Of a DNA stretch of 64,000 bases, positions 1 through 8,752 are shown piece by piece (position 1 is the stretch's first letter; every line of letters begins with the position of its first letter). Below the pieces are notes generated by a model that did no database searches, was not told the origin of the DNA, and saw only the letters and a program-made list of their open reading frames with translations. The stretch spans positions 1 through 64,000 of the forward strand of contig NZ_FMYB01000024.1 of NCBI RefSeq assembly GCF_900104155.1, read 5' to 3'. The position numbers and the translations under genes are program-made. The stretch comes from Butyrivibrio sp. INlla16. GTDB taxonomy: Bacteria; Bacillota; Clostridia; Lachnospirales; Lachnospiraceae.

Positions 1-59
1 CGTAACCAACTCTCGGAGGACGAAACCTCCCAATCCCTCTTAAACATTGAAAATACAGG

Positions 60-160
60 CTTTATTGAGTTTTGTCGCTGATGTAAAAAAGAGACAAAAC
101 ATTATAGAGACAAAACTGTTCGGAATAAAAAAGAGACGAAATGGTTTTGTCTTTTTTTCA
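60..160. repeat. cluster of GACAAAA motifs, putative left recombinase-binding region
   Basis: Five copies of GACAAAA or a one-base variant lie within 85 bp upstream of the first recombinase gene: inverted at 70-76, direct at 93-99 and 109-115, a variant GACGAAA at 135-141 facing an inverted copy at 145-151. The last two form a hairpin with A-rich and T-rich flanks. Clustered direct and inverted copies of a short motif next to a tyrosine recombinase gene are typical of att arm or core sites, or of an autoregulatory operator. Related motifs recur at 8652-8719, on the other side of the recombinase unit. The binding role is inferred. Confidence 0.45.
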
Positions 161-175
161 TAAGACAGCCTACCA

Positions 176-181
176 TATAAT
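176..181 (+). promoter_or_regulatory. -10 element of recombinase operon promoter
   Basis: A consensus TATAAT lies 34 bp before the first recombinase start. No good -35 hexamer is found 17 bp upstream, only T-rich sequence that is part of the GACAAAA hairpin. Binding of the recombinases or the helper protein there could control the promoter. Confidence 0.4.
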
Positions 182-214
182 ACTCCTTTAGGCCATAGGC
201 CGGAAAGGAGAAAA

Positions 215-1525
215 ATGGAAACTGTAAGAGAAAATCAGTTGGAGGAGAGGAGGCTGAAGTATGCTGTTTTTACTGTCAGGAACTGCATAGAGAATGGTGA
301 GAGCTTTGACAGATCATTCATTGTACTCAAGAACGAGTATGGGATAATCGAACGGTTCACCAGACTGCAGGATTATGCAGGTATTTACACATACCGGACA
401 TACAAGCCGCTTCAGTCCAACCCGGAGCCAAAGCTCTACTACATATGTAAGATGCTGAATTACATACTGGTAGAGAATGGAGGCAGATTTGGGATCAGGC
501 ATGTCTTTGACATCACAAAGGATATGATGCAGGAGTTTTTTGACTATTATGCCATGTCTGCCAATTCAGATGGTACGTATCATTCAGAGGGGACGGTGGA
601 GAGGTGCATTTCCTGCTGTACTTTTTTCATGGATGCGATATCTCGTAGGTACGGTGGCTTTGTTAAAGTCACAAAGGAAGAGCTTTATTATGAAACAACG
701 ATAAGGCTCCACACAGGAAAACTCAAAGTAAGAAAAATCCCCAAGTTTCAGGCAACCGGGCTGTTTGATGAGAGTGACGGACCGTTCAGGGATATGCCCG
801 CAAAAGTAATGGAACAGCTTCTGCCGATGGCATTTAAGTATGCGCCTGATATTGCTTTTGGTATTGCTCTCCAGGCCTTTGCCGGTCTCAGAGCCGGAGA
901 GGTGTGCAATGTCAGGCAGGAATCCAGCAAGTACGGAGCAGGGCTTCTCTTTGAAGAAGCAGGTGGTGCAGTCAGGAGAATCAGGATTGATCTGAAACAC
1001 GAATACAGGCTCAGAAATGATGGTGCTGAGGTTGGAAAGATCAAAAAAGAACGTTTTCAGCAGGTATACCCTGATTTCATAAAGGCTTTTATGAGAGCCT
1101 ATGAACTGCATAAGGCATATCTGAAGACGGTAGATTATGAAGCGGATTTTGCACCTATGTTCGTCAATTCCAATGGTCTTGCCATGTCATATGAGACCTA
1201 CAGGCGCAAGTTCAAGGTGCTTATCAATGACCATCTTCGTACATGGCTTATAAGCAGTACGGATCCTGATTTCAGACGTTACGGGCAGCTCTTATACGAG
1301 AACAGTCTTAGCACTCATTCGCTCAGACACTGGTATACTGTACAGCTGGTTCTCAGAGGATGCGAAGTTGCAGAAGTCCAGTTCTGGCGCGGAGACAAGA
1401 ATCCGGAAAGTGCTTTTACATATCTTCAGAACAAGGGCGACCTCGTAAGAGAACTGGAGATAACATCGGAAAAGCTCATATCATCACTTCTGGAGATCGG
1501 AGGTGAGATGTATGGGCTCGAATAA
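215..1525 (+). CDS. tyrosine recombinase, Tn554 TnpA-like position
   Basis: This 436-residue protein is a site-specific tyrosine recombinase. Box I arginine is in AFAGLRAGEV near residue 226. Box II reads THSLRHW near 367-373, giving the HxxR pair, followed by FWRG (Trp in place of the usual second His, near 391) and the tyrosine nucleophile in AFTYL near 403. The N-terminal 180 residues are the DNA-binding arm. The ATG at 215 follows GGAAAGGAG at a good distance. It is the first of five genes joined by 1-29 bp overlaps, an order (recombinase, large recombinase-like protein, recombinase, small helper) resembling Tn554 tnpABC-type units. All catalytic residues appear present, so it is probably active. 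Confidence 0.85.
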   Translation: METVRENQLEERRLKYAVFTVRNCIENGESFDRSFIVLKNEYGIIERFTRLQDYAGIYTYRTYKPLQSNPEPKLYYICKMLNYILVENGGRFGIRHVFDITKDMMQEFFDYYAMSANSDGTYHSEGTVERCISCCTFFMDAISRRYGGFVKVTKEELYYETTIRLHTGKLKVRKIPKFQATGLFDESDGPFRDMPAKVMEQLLPMAFKYAPDIAFGIALQAFAGLRAGEVCNVRQESSKYGAGLLFEEAGGAVRRIRIDLKHEYRLRNDGAEVGKIKKERFQQVYPDFIKAFMRAYELHKAYLKTVDYEADFAPMFVNSNGLAMSYETYRRKFKVLINDHLRTWLISSTDPDFRRYGQLLYENSLSTHSLRHWYTVQLVLRGCEVAEVQFWRGDKNPESAFTYLQNKGDLVRELEITSEKLISSLLEIGGEMYGLE

Positions 1526-3386
1526 TAAGTATGCGCTTTACAGAGAAGTTATAAATACTGCAAAGGAGTGCTGTTCGCTTTACAGGGATACCATTCCCGG
1601 CAGAGATAGTCTTCTCGAATTTATGGATATGAACGGATGGTTCGGCATGACGCCTGAGTTCAGAGATGGGGATGTCTGGGTGGATTCTATGAGTCAGTTC
1701 AGACCCCAGCTAATCTTGTGGCTTAAAGCGTATAAGAAGAGCAGGGAAGAAAAAATAGGACTGATGCTTGATGCATACAAGGAGACTTATCCGGATACAT
1801 GCGGACGTCTCAATGCATTTTTTGAAGCAAATCAGCTTTCGGGGACTCCTTCAGCATACAAGATGACGGATTTTATACTGTCTTCAATTACCAGGGACAT
1901 GATCCTGTATTCGCAGGAAGAACTTGACGCGATTATAGAAGCCGGAAATAAAGAGATGGATCTGACTGTTATGAAACTCCTGAATTCATTCCTTGACTTT
2001 TCTTATGAAGGAAATCCAATCAGTCACTGGAGTTATACATTTGAGTCACGTCAGACAGTACCACAGAACAGGGCAGCGTATACTTTGAATCAGTTTGCGG
2101 CTATTTCATATGCTGTGTTCGACCAGCGTTATTGGGATGTGCATGATCTCATAGCAAAGGCATGTTCAAGGAGAAGATTTGCTGACTTATGGCTGTTTAC
2201 AGCGATGCATTTTATGGGAGCAGTGAGGAAAGGAGATTTTTCCAGGCTTCCGATACCATCACTGCCTTACGACGGTGATGAGGTCAGACGGAAGATTCTG
2301 GCAGGTGAGTATACTGCCCAGGAAGCACAGGATGTAACAGATGACCTTATCTTCAGGATAAGAATGCGGCCGAAGAGACCGCATAAAAGCAGTAAACACA
2401 GGAGTATTGCTGATCTTAAGATCCAGATTCCATTCAGTCTTCGGGAAACACTTGGCATTATCCTGTCAGTTTCGCTTTCTTACAGAGAAGAAGGAGATCC
2501 TTTTGTGGGAACAGAAAGCGATCCAAGGGATGTAACGGATTTCTTTGGAAAAGAGCTGGCTGAAGCTGTGAATGGAAAAATACTGTCAAGAAGAGCTAAT
2601 AAGTCATATCTTCAGGGAATTGATGCAGAAGGGAACAATGAACCGGGAAGACCAAAGGGATATATGCTTGCATCCCTGGCAAGGAGCCATAAGTGCAGTA
2701 TCGGAGGCTTATCTGATGTCACACAGGTATATCTGAAAGATGCTGCATTTACAGGATATACTCCGGAATTCATATTGATGGAGATGTATGAAAGGGGCAT
2801 TTTTGGCTTTATTCCTGTACTCCTTTTGAAAATGTATGCAGGAGAGGACTTTAAGAGGATCGGTGTTACAGATCAGACAAGGCTTATAAAAGAGATTGGG
2901 CTTTCTGCGTTTCAGCTTGAAGAGATAACAGAGACGGTTACACGGTCTTATAGCAGGGCAGGAGAGGTTGTTGCGGCAGTCATGGAAGGAAAGGACAGGA
3001 ATCATATCGGGAAAGTGATCCAGCGTATCGCTGCAGGCGCAGCTCCTGCGAAAAGCGATAAATTCCTGTGCCTGATGACAGCTGCCGACCTTGGATGCCC
3101 GGAGCGCTCCAGAAGCGGATGTTTTGGGTGCAGATATGAAATATATACCAAAACATCCATGCAGATGCTTATGAATAACTATGCGAAGCTGTGTGAAAGA
3201 ATGAAATCCGCAGCGCCTGAGGAAAAGAACCGCATCAGAAACATCTTAAAAGAAGGTGTGCTTTCGGGGATATCTGAAATGATGTCAAGCGTTCAGATGC
3301 TTTATCCCGATGCGGATATGGAGCCTATATATCAGATAGCAGAAAGGGGACTGAAAAATGCAGATAGCGATAACGGAAGAAAATAG
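1512..3386 (+). CDS. large recombinase-like protein of the unit, catalytically degenerate
   Basis: This 624-residue protein lies between two tyrosine recombinases and overlaps both (14 bp with the gene before, 29 bp with the next). A box-I-like segment, HFMGAVRKGDFSRLP, holds a candidate catalytic arginine, but I find no HxxR box and no clear tyrosine motif, so it may be a structural or regulatory partner. Near the C-terminus the cysteines in LGCPERSRSGCFGCRYE suggest a zinc knuckle. I chose ATG 1512 over GTG 1503 because GGAGGTGA lies just before it. Its length is close to that of Tn554 TnpB (about 630 residues), but homology to TnpB is inferred from position and size rather than demonstrated. 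Confidence 0.6.
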   Translation: MGSNNKYALYREVINTAKECCSLYRDTIPGRDSLLEFMDMNGWFGMTPEFRDGDVWVDSMSQFRPQLILWLKAYKKSREEKIGLMLDAYKETYPDTCGRLNAFFEANQLSGTPSAYKMTDFILSSITRDMILYSQEELDAIIEAGNKEMDLTVMKLLNSFLDFSYEGNPISHWSYTFESRQTVPQNRAAYTLNQFAAISYAVFDQRYWDVHDLIAKACSRRRFADLWLFTAMHFMGAVRKGDFSRLPIPSLPYDGDEVRRKILAGEYTAQEAQDVTDDLIFRIRMRPKRPHKSSKHRSIADLKIQIPFSLRETLGIILSVSLSYREEGDPFVGTESDPRDVTDFFGKELAEAVNGKILSRRANKSYLQGIDAEGNNEPGRPKGYMLASLARSHKCSIGGLSDVTQVYLKDAAFTGYTPEFILMEMYERGIFGFIPVLLLKMYAGEDFKRIGVTDQTRLIKEIGLSAFQLEEITETVTRSYSRAGEVVAAVMEGKDRNHIGKVIQRIAAGAAPAKSDKFLCLMTAADLGCPERSRSGCFGCRYEIYTKTSMQMLMNNYAKLCERMKSAAPEEKNRIRNILKEGVLSGISEMMSSVQMLYPDADMEPIYQIAERGLKNADSDNGRK

Positions 3387-4923
3387 GGATGGATTTTCCA
3401 AAACCCTGAAGCTGGTAAGCCTTGATAAGAAGACCATCAAAGCGGCAAGGGCGAACTTTGGGCGCTTCAGGATAAATGGGGTGATACGTGGGGGCATCTA
3501 TGACTCGGATGTATGGACATTGTCAGATGATCTCCATGTCAGTGAACTGGCATTTTCCATGGATGAAGACGTGTATGATCGGCATGCCGGAGCATGGCTC
3601 GGATGCAGCTTTGAGGTATACAGGGAATCAGTAAAGGCATATATAGCATTGAATCTTGGGGTTCTGGCAAGATCCACACTTTTGACAATGACAACACTTT
3701 ACAGGCGGCTTACAGAAATGGACTATGGGGACGTTCTGGAACTGCCTGCTGAGGACATACCATATGTGCTGGAACTGATAAAAATGATGCCAGGCGGAAG
3801 CCCGCTTCGTGATGAAGTGATTGAAAGTCTTGAAAGAGAGCGCTTGCGTATTGCATCGACAGAAAGGCGGACGCTTGCTGAATTTAAGTATTATCTCCGT
3901 TTTGACAGAGAGCTTGGGAAATATTGGAGGGGCTGTCCGGAGGAGAGAAAAATATATTTCTTTCCGATGTATCTGTGGTGGGAGGTTACTGCAATTCTGC
4001 CGCTTCGGGTAACCGAATTCCTTCTGACACCGTATGACTGCATAGAAGAAAAGAACGGAAGATTCTATCTTACGATACGCAGGACAAAGATGAAAAAGGG
4101 CAGACACAGAGTTTCATACAAGGTTCCCTCGGATTATGAAAAAATGCAGTATGAGATCCCGGAGAGAATCTATAACGATATCAGATGGTATCAGGGGATT
4201 CATGATGATGCAGAGGCACATGGCTATAGGAGACCTGAACTTGATACGCTGTTTCTTACGTCTGCAAATCCCTTAAGCGGATATTTCTGCTATGGTATGG
4301 CCAGACTCAGGCTCAGAAGCCTGTGCGCAGAGGTCATGAATGATGAGGACTATCCGATCCATCTTGGAGATACGAGACATCTTGCCATGATCAACCTGAT
4401 CCTTTCAGGCGGTTCACCGGTGATCTGCAAAGAACTGGCAGGGCATGAAAGCATAGATATGAGTTCTCATTACTACGGAAATCTATCGGGAATTGTAGAA
4501 AGCATTATATACGAGAAATATAACGGATGGGGTGATGACACAGAGTTCTCCGGGTCTGAGAAGTATTATGCGACGCTCCCGGATAAGACGATACCCGTAG
4601 AGGGAGGATGGTGCGATTCGGAAAGCATGATTTCGGGCAGCGTCAGGGATTGCTTTAAAGACTTCGATGGAGAGGACGTTATAGGAAGCTGTATGGGCTG
4701 CAGACATTTTTATCCCGAGAAGCAGGGAATTAAGCTCAGGATCATAAATGAGCGGAAAAAGGCAGTTGATGCAGACTGTGAATATCTGATGCAGATGATA
4801 GAGCTTGTCAGAAAGGGACAGGGCTATCAGGAAGATATTGCTTCTGCTATGTTGAAGCTCCATGCAGATGCAGAACTTTATGGAGATCTTCTTAAACGCA
4901 AATACAAGGGAGGATACAGGTAA
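3358..4923 (+). CDS. tyrosine recombinase, second of the unit
   Basis: This 521-residue tyrosine recombinase carries box I in AILPLRVTEF (Arg near 217) and box II in HLGDTRHLAM (Arg 340, His 341), followed by ELAGHES (His 363) and a tyrosine pair in SSHYYGNL (near 372-373). The usual HxxR histidine is shifted: the nearest His lies five residues before the Arg. A C-terminal cysteine cluster (GWCDS, RDCFK, SCMGCRHF) suggests zinc binding and resembles the tail of the preceding protein. ATG 3358 follows AAAGGGG and overlaps the previous gene by 29 bp, indicating coupled translation. It probably acts together with the first recombinase in excision and insertion. Confidence 0.8.
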   Translation: MQIAITEENRDGFSKTLKLVSLDKKTIKAARANFGRFRINGVIRGGIYDSDVWTLSDDLHVSELAFSMDEDVYDRHAGAWLGCSFEVYRESVKAYIALNLGVLARSTLLTMTTLYRRLTEMDYGDVLELPAEDIPYVLELIKMMPGGSPLRDEVIESLERERLRIASTERRTLAEFKYYLRFDRELGKYWRGCPEERKIYFFPMYLWWEVTAILPLRVTEFLLTPYDCIEEKNGRFYLTIRRTKMKKGRHRVSYKVPSDYEKMQYEIPERIYNDIRWYQGIHDDAEAHGYRRPELDTLFLTSANPLSGYFCYGMARLRLRSLCAEVMNDEDYPIHLGDTRHLAMINLILSGGSPVICKELAGHESIDMSSHYYGNLSGIVESIIYEKYNGWGDDTEFSGSEKYYATLPDKTIPVEGGWCDSESMISGSVRDCFKDFDGEDVIGSCMGCRHFYPEKQGIKLRIINERKKAVDADCEYLMQMIELVRKGQGYQEDIASAMLKLHADAELYGDLLKRKYKGGYR

Positions 4924-5666
4924 TGGGCAGACCCAGGAAAACAGAGACAGCTGAACTTATCAGGATAGTTGAGGAATACTTTGAAAATGAGGTTAATGGA
5001 AATCCCAGGAAACTCATGTATAACAAGATTGCGGATTACGCATCAGGGAAAGGGATTGATGCAGAGGGTTATCATTTTCGCAGAGATCCGGATGTCAAAA
5101 GAAGGATCGAGGAATTAAAGGAAAGCCTTTCGAATTCACTGGAAGATAAAGGGATCGTCTATTATAAGAGCCTTGATGTTGATGGAATTATAAGACAGTG
5201 CACAACTCTTGGAGAGCTGAAGCAGCATCTGAGAGATATAGATGCCTACTGGAAGAAGTCGTATCTCGAACTTGCGGATATGTCGAAATCATACAGCAGG
5301 ATGGTCAAGGAAAGGCAGAGCGAACGCGATGAAGTGGCAAGGTGCAGGGATGAGCTTAAGGAGGCAAGAGACCAGCTTGCCGATATCAAAAAAGAGCTTG
5401 GAAGAGAGAAGCAGCAGAATGTCTGGCTCAGGCGCTTCATAAGAGAGAATGTATATCCGGAAGTGGTAAATAAGCTCCTTAGAGATCATAACATCAAGGT
5501 TGATGAAAAGGAAGATAAGATCATCAGACCCGAAGCATTTAAGAAGCTCCTTGAGTCTGCAAGACCGCAGGCATTCGATGGGGTGCAGGAAGAGATAAAA
5601 AAGCCTGCAACAAGGCTTACGAATATCATGAAAGAGCTGGAAGGGCAGGTGGACTCCATTGAGTAA
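4923..5666 (+). CDS. TnpC-like helper of the recombinase unit
   Basis: This 247-residue protein starts MGRPRKTETAEL, with its ATG sharing one base with the preceding stop (TAATG). An N-terminal basic region of about 70 residues with the motif YHFRRDPDVKRRIEELK looks DNA-binding. It is followed by a long heptad-rich coiled coil (about 95-175, many Glu/Lys/Arg) and a charged tail. Position and layout match the small third protein of Tn554-type elements, which influences the efficiency and orientation of insertion; no catalytic motif is visible. The assignment rests on context and architecture, not on a sequence search. Confidence 0.55.
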   Translation: MGRPRKTETAELIRIVEEYFENEVNGNPRKLMYNKIADYASGKGIDAEGYHFRRDPDVKRRIEELKESLSNSLEDKGIVYYKSLDVDGIIRQCTTLGELKQHLRDIDAYWKKSYLELADMSKSYSRMVKERQSERDEVARCRDELKEARDQLADIKKELGREKQQNVWLRRFIRENVYPEVVNKLLRDHNIKVDEKEDKIIRPEAFKKLLESARPQAFDGVQEEIKKPATRLTNIMKELEGQVDSIE

Positions 5667-7593
5667 GCTGATACAGGGAGTAAATGACCTGAAAACGCTT
5701 GACCCCGTTCTCGCATCGGAGTGGGATTATGAAAAGAATGATGGACTGACACCTGACATGGTGATGCCGGGATCCGGCAAAAGAGCGTGGTGGAAATGCA
5801 GTCTTGGCCACAGCTGGCAGGTCGTTATTAATACAAGGGCTGTCAGAGGGTATGGGTGCCCGTATTGCGAAGGAAGAAAGGCATGGCCGGGCTTTAATGA
5901 CCTTGCAACGACAATGCCGGAGGTTGCGGCTGAATGGGACTTCGAAAGAAATGGTGACCTGAAGCCGGATGACGTATTGAGCGGAAGCGATAAACGAGTC
6001 TGGTGGATCTGCAAACGGGGGCATCATTGGAAAACTGCTGTATATCAGAGAAAGGAAGGACATGGATGTCCTGAGTGTGCAAATCTGACAATGCTTGTCC
6101 GTAAGGGAGTAAATGACCTTGCATCTGTCAGACCGGATCTTGCACAGGAATGGGATCATGATAAGAATACGTTTGAACCGGATGAGCTTTCATACGCCTC
6201 CGGTCAGGTGGTATGGTGGAAATGCAGTCTTGGTCATACATGGCAAAGGTCGATAAATGCCAGAATGTTCAGAGGTCAGGGATGCCCGTATTGTGCAGGA
6301 CAGAAGGTCTGGCAGGGTTTTAATGATCTGGCAACTACAATGCCGGAAGTAGCAGCTGAATGGGACTATGACAGAAATGATGATCTTACACCAAAGGATG
6401 TGACTGCAGGCAGAGATCTTAAGGTCTGGTGGAGGTGCAGTAAGGGCCACAGCTGGAATGCATATGTATATGCCAGAAAAGCCGGAAGCGGATGCCCTGT
6501 ATGCGCAGGTAATATCCTGATTCCCGGTGTCAATGACCTTGCAGGTGTAAGACCCGATCTTCTTGCTGAGTGGGATTATGAGCAAAATAGTGATAAGTCT
6601 CCTGAACAGGTCGCAGCCGGAAGCTCAAAGGTTGCATGGTGGAAATGCAGTAGAGGTCATTCATGGAAGGCTGCGATATCAAGCCGTGTGAGAGGAAATG
6701 GATGCCCTGTATGTGCAGGGAAAAAGGTTGTTATTGGAGTAAACGACCTTGTAACAGTAAATCCCTCACTGGCAGATGAGTGGGACATACAAAAGAATGA
6801 ATTCAGTCCTGTGCAGATAACGTCAGGCTCATCAAGGCGTGTCTGGTGGAGATGTTCTAAGGGCCACAGCTGGAAGGCTTCAGTTGCAGCAAGGGATAGA
6901 AGCAAGACAGGCTGCCCCTATTGTGCAGGAAAAGAGATACTTCCGGGATTTAATGACTTGAAGACTTTGTATCCTGAAGTTATACAGGAAAGATGGGATT
7001 ATGACAGGAATAAAGATATAATGCCGTCTCAGATAGCTTCGAATTCAGGATTAAAGGTATGGTGGCATTGTGAAAAAGGTCATGTCTGGGATTCAAGACC
7101 CGGAGATGTCATAAGAAACGGCTGCCCTGTATGCAGCAATAGACGTGCAATGGCAGGCTGCAACGATCTTCTGAGCATACATCCTGATATCGCAGAGGAA
7201 TGGGACTATGAGGCAAATGAAGGTCTCAGACCTGAAGATGTCACATATATGACAGGCAGAGTATGTAACTGGAAATGCAGAAAAGGGCACTCATATAAGC
7301 TGAGCGTCTACAGCAGGCATAAAGGGGTAGGATGTCCTTATTGCGGTGGAAGGAAGGCGCTGGGCGGCTTTAATGATCTTGCTACTGTGTCGCCGGAACT
7401 TGTAAAAGAATGGGATTTTGAAAGAAATCAGGATATAAGCCCCAAGGAGATCCTGCCATTCAGCAATCGCAAGATATGGTGGAAGTGCAGTAACGGCCAT
7501 CATTACAGGAGCAACCTTAACGCCAGGAATAAAGGGCATGGATGTCCGTATTGCTACGGACTGTTGCCTTCAAGGACGAGACTCGTTCCATGA
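5659..7593 (+). CDS. nine-repeat zinc-ribbon (treble-clef, DUF4379-like) protein
   Basis: This 644-residue protein is made almost wholly of nine repeats of about 67 residues. Each has a (G/F)NDL...EWD segment, a P.....G stretch, WWKC..GH.W, and a closing GCPYC. The Cys, His and CxxC of each repeat can bind one zinc ion, giving nine sites. The match is to the probable zinc-ribbon domain family (PF14311 type), whose members are often fused to a nuclease; no nuclease domain is present here. Repeats 2 and 4 share NDLATTMPEVAAEWD with synonymous DNA changes, so they are old duplications. It starts at TTG 5659 after GGGCAGGTGG and overlaps the helper gene by 8 bp, so it is co-expressed with the recombinases. 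Its role is unknown; DNA binding at the element ends is one possibility. Confidence 0.75.
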   Translation: MSKLIQGVNDLKTLDPVLASEWDYEKNDGLTPDMVMPGSGKRAWWKCSLGHSWQVVINTRAVRGYGCPYCEGRKAWPGFNDLATTMPEVAAEWDFERNGDLKPDDVLSGSDKRVWWICKRGHHWKTAVYQRKEGHGCPECANLTMLVRKGVNDLASVRPDLAQEWDHDKNTFEPDELSYASGQVVWWKCSLGHTWQRSINARMFRGQGCPYCAGQKVWQGFNDLATTMPEVAAEWDYDRNDDLTPKDVTAGRDLKVWWRCSKGHSWNAYVYARKAGSGCPVCAGNILIPGVNDLAGVRPDLLAEWDYEQNSDKSPEQVAAGSSKVAWWKCSRGHSWKAAISSRVRGNGCPVCAGKKVVIGVNDLVTVNPSLADEWDIQKNEFSPVQITSGSSRRVWWRCSKGHSWKASVAARDRSKTGCPYCAGKEILPGFNDLKTLYPEVIQERWDYDRNKDIMPSQIASNSGLKVWWHCEKGHVWDSRPGDVIRNGCPVCSNRRAMAGCNDLLSIHPDIAEEWDYEANEGLRPEDVTYMTGRVCNWKCRKGHSYKLSVYSRHKGVGCPYCGGRKALGGFNDLATVSPELVKEWDFERNQDISPKEILPFSNRKIWWKCSNGHHYRSNLNARNKGHGCPYCYGLLPSRTRLVP

Positions 7594-7606
7594 AACACAA
7601 AAAGTA

Positions 7607-7635
7607 TTGCAAATTGTCTTACATTATAGGATAAT
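7607..7635 (+). promoter_or_regulatory. promoter of brnTA
   Basis: TTGCAA at 7607-7612 and GATAAT at 7630-7635 are separated by 17 bp and end 18 bp before the brnT start. In this family the BrnA-BrnT complex usually represses its own promoter, so an operator here is likely but was not delimited. Confidence 0.55.
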
Positions 7636-7653
7636 TGAATCAGAGGTAGACAT

Positions 7654-7920
7654 ATGGATTTTGAGTGGGACGAGGAAAAAGAACAGAAAAACATAATCAA
7701 GCATGGAATTGATTTTTCAACAGCAGCACTTGTATTTGGTGATGATGACAGGATCGAATTCTATGACGAAGAACACAGCCTTTATGAAGACAGATATATT
7801 ACCATTGGGTTGGTCGATGATGTGCTGACAGTCGTATACACCATGAGGACTGATACATATCGCATCATATCTGCCAGATTAGCCACAAGGGCGGAACAGG
7901 AGGAATACTATGGCAATTAA
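7654..7920 (+). CDS. brnT: BrnT family toxin
   Basis: This 88-residue protein starts MDFEWDEEKEQKNIIKHGIDF, the hallmark opening of BrnT ribonuclease toxins (W-D..K...N..KHG..F). It also has the DDR.E..D..HS..E.R...IG core, followed by a C-terminal strand ending RLATRAEQEEYY. BrnT adopts a RelE-like fold and cleaves RNA when not bound by BrnA. The ATG follows AGAGGTAG, and the gene overlaps brnA by 11 bp. Such pairs commonly stabilise mobile elements; here it sits at the right end of the recombinase unit and may be its cargo. Confidence 0.9.
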   Translation: MDFEWDEEKEQKNIIKHGIDFSTAALVFGDDDRIEFYDEEHSLYEDRYITIGLVDDVLTVVYTMRTDTYRIISARLATRAEQEEYYGN

Positions 7921-8224
7921 GAAGGTCAACATTGATGTTAAAAAGAAACCAACAAAAAAACAGACGGAGATGATAAAGGCAGCAAAAAATCTGCCGGTGA
8001 CCTTTGATGAGGATTCTCCGGAACTGACGCCTGACCAGCTTAAGCGTTTTCGCAGGATTTCCGAGGAAAAGAATGAGGATCGCAGAAAAGGAACGGTCAC
8101 GTTAAGACTTACACCCAGAGCGCTTCGTAAGGCAAAATCTCTTGGCAAAGGGTATACCAGTGTCCTTTCCAGAATACTGGAGGATGCGTTGGATGATCCC
8201 CAGGTCATAGAGAGTCATTTGTAA
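7910..8224 (+). CDS. brnA: BrnA family antitoxin
   Basis: This 104-residue protein follows brnT with an 11-bp overlap and a strong AGGAGG site before ATG 7910. The C-terminal third (GTVTLRLTPRALRKAKSLGKGYTSVLSRILEDAL) looks like a ribbon-helix-helix DNA-binding domain. The basic N-terminal half, with DEDSPELTPDQLKRFRR, fits the BrnT-neutralising part of BrnA. It is expected to bind the toxin and repress the promoter at 7607-7635. Confidence 0.85.
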   Translation: MAIKKVNIDVKKKPTKKQTEMIKAAKNLPVTFDEDSPELTPDQLKRFRRISEEKNEDRRKGTVTLRLTPRALRKAKSLGKGYTSVLSRILEDALDDPQVIESHL

Positions 8225-8230
8225 TCAATG

Positions 8231-8270
8231 AGCGGATTGTCAGGAAGAACATTCCTGGTGATCCGCTTTA
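8231..8270 (+). terminator. hairpin after brnTA
   Basis: AGCGGAT (8231-8237) pairs with ATCCGCT (8261-8267), with an inner AGGAA/TTCCT stem. Only TTTAA follows, so this is a modest terminator closing the brnTA transcript. Confidence 0.45.
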
Positions 8271-8317
8271 ATAAACACTGAAGATACATGATAAGTAAAT
8301 ATAGTTTTTGTTAATGA

Positions 8318-8345
8318 AGGACTGCAAAATATAGCAGTCCTTTTT
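8318..8345 (+). terminator. intrinsic terminator
   Basis: GGACTGC (8319-8325) and GCAGTCC (8334-8340) form a perfect 7-bp stem followed by five T. It separates brnTA from the Maff2 operon. Confidence 0.75.
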
Positions 8346-8752
8346 GTATGGAGGTAAATATGAAGAGGATAAGAGCACCTACCGGCGAATCCCGCTGCAT
8401 ACGAATGGAATCTATGAGATTTCAATGTTAAGGGGAATGTGGCATGACAACTGAATACTGGAATGAGTTCCATAAAAGCGCACCCGGCGCAGATGGTCGG
8501 CAAACTATGAGCACCGGATGCAGGGAGTCCAAAGACTCGTACAAATTATAACACGGGAAAGGGACAGATATGGAAACTCAAAGAAACTGCGAGACCCAAA
8601 TAATTCATTTGAGAATAAGGAGGATGGCCAAAAACGCAGTTAGAAAGGGTGGAATTTTGAGACAAAATTCGGCTCTTTTTATATTTGGGTTTCGTACAAA
8701 AATACAAAAAACGACAAAAAAACAGCAATCTGCGTTTTTGGTTTCTAATAAC
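8346..8752 (+). other. stretch with only tiny ORFs between terminator and Maff2
   Basis: About 400 bp without a recognisable gene. Three tiny open frames have plausible starts. One at 8360-8431 (23 codons, begins MKRIRAPTGESR) is preceded by GGAGGT. One at 8444-8551 (35 codons, begins MTTEYWNEFHKS) is preceded by AAGGGG. A 12-codon frame at 8624 follows AAGGAGG and ends inside the palindrome at 8652-8670. They look like remains of a gene interrupted by the recombinase unit, or leader peptides. The Maff2 frame stays open upstream to 8570, but that extension lacks the Maff2 character. Confidence 0.35.
8652..8719. repeat. palindrome and GACAAAA motifs, putative right end of recombinase unit
   Basis: GAATTTTG (8652-8659), AGA, CAAAATTC (8663-8670) is a perfect inverted repeat with a 3-bp centre. 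It contains GAGACAAAA followed by TTCGG, and the left cluster has GAGACAAAA then CTG then TTCGG at 107-122. A further GACAAAA lies at 8713-8719. The shared motif on both sides of the recombinase operon makes this the best candidate for the other element end. The exact crossover cannot be fixed without an empty site. Confidence 0.4.

Noticed and set aside
15..30. GGAGG/CCTCC hairpin at the left edge as a terminator
   Set aside because: Stem of five bp and no T run afterwards; too weak to call.
5659..7593. CRISPR-like repeat array in the zinc-ribbon gene
   Set aside because: The repeats are about 200 bp, coding and diverged at the DNA level; there is no short repeat-spacer pattern.
8570..8752. 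N-terminal extension of Maff2 from ATG 8570
   Set aside because: The added 61 residues are polar and unlike Maff2 proteins, and they cover the palindrome of the presumed element end. ATG 8753 gives the family's normal length.
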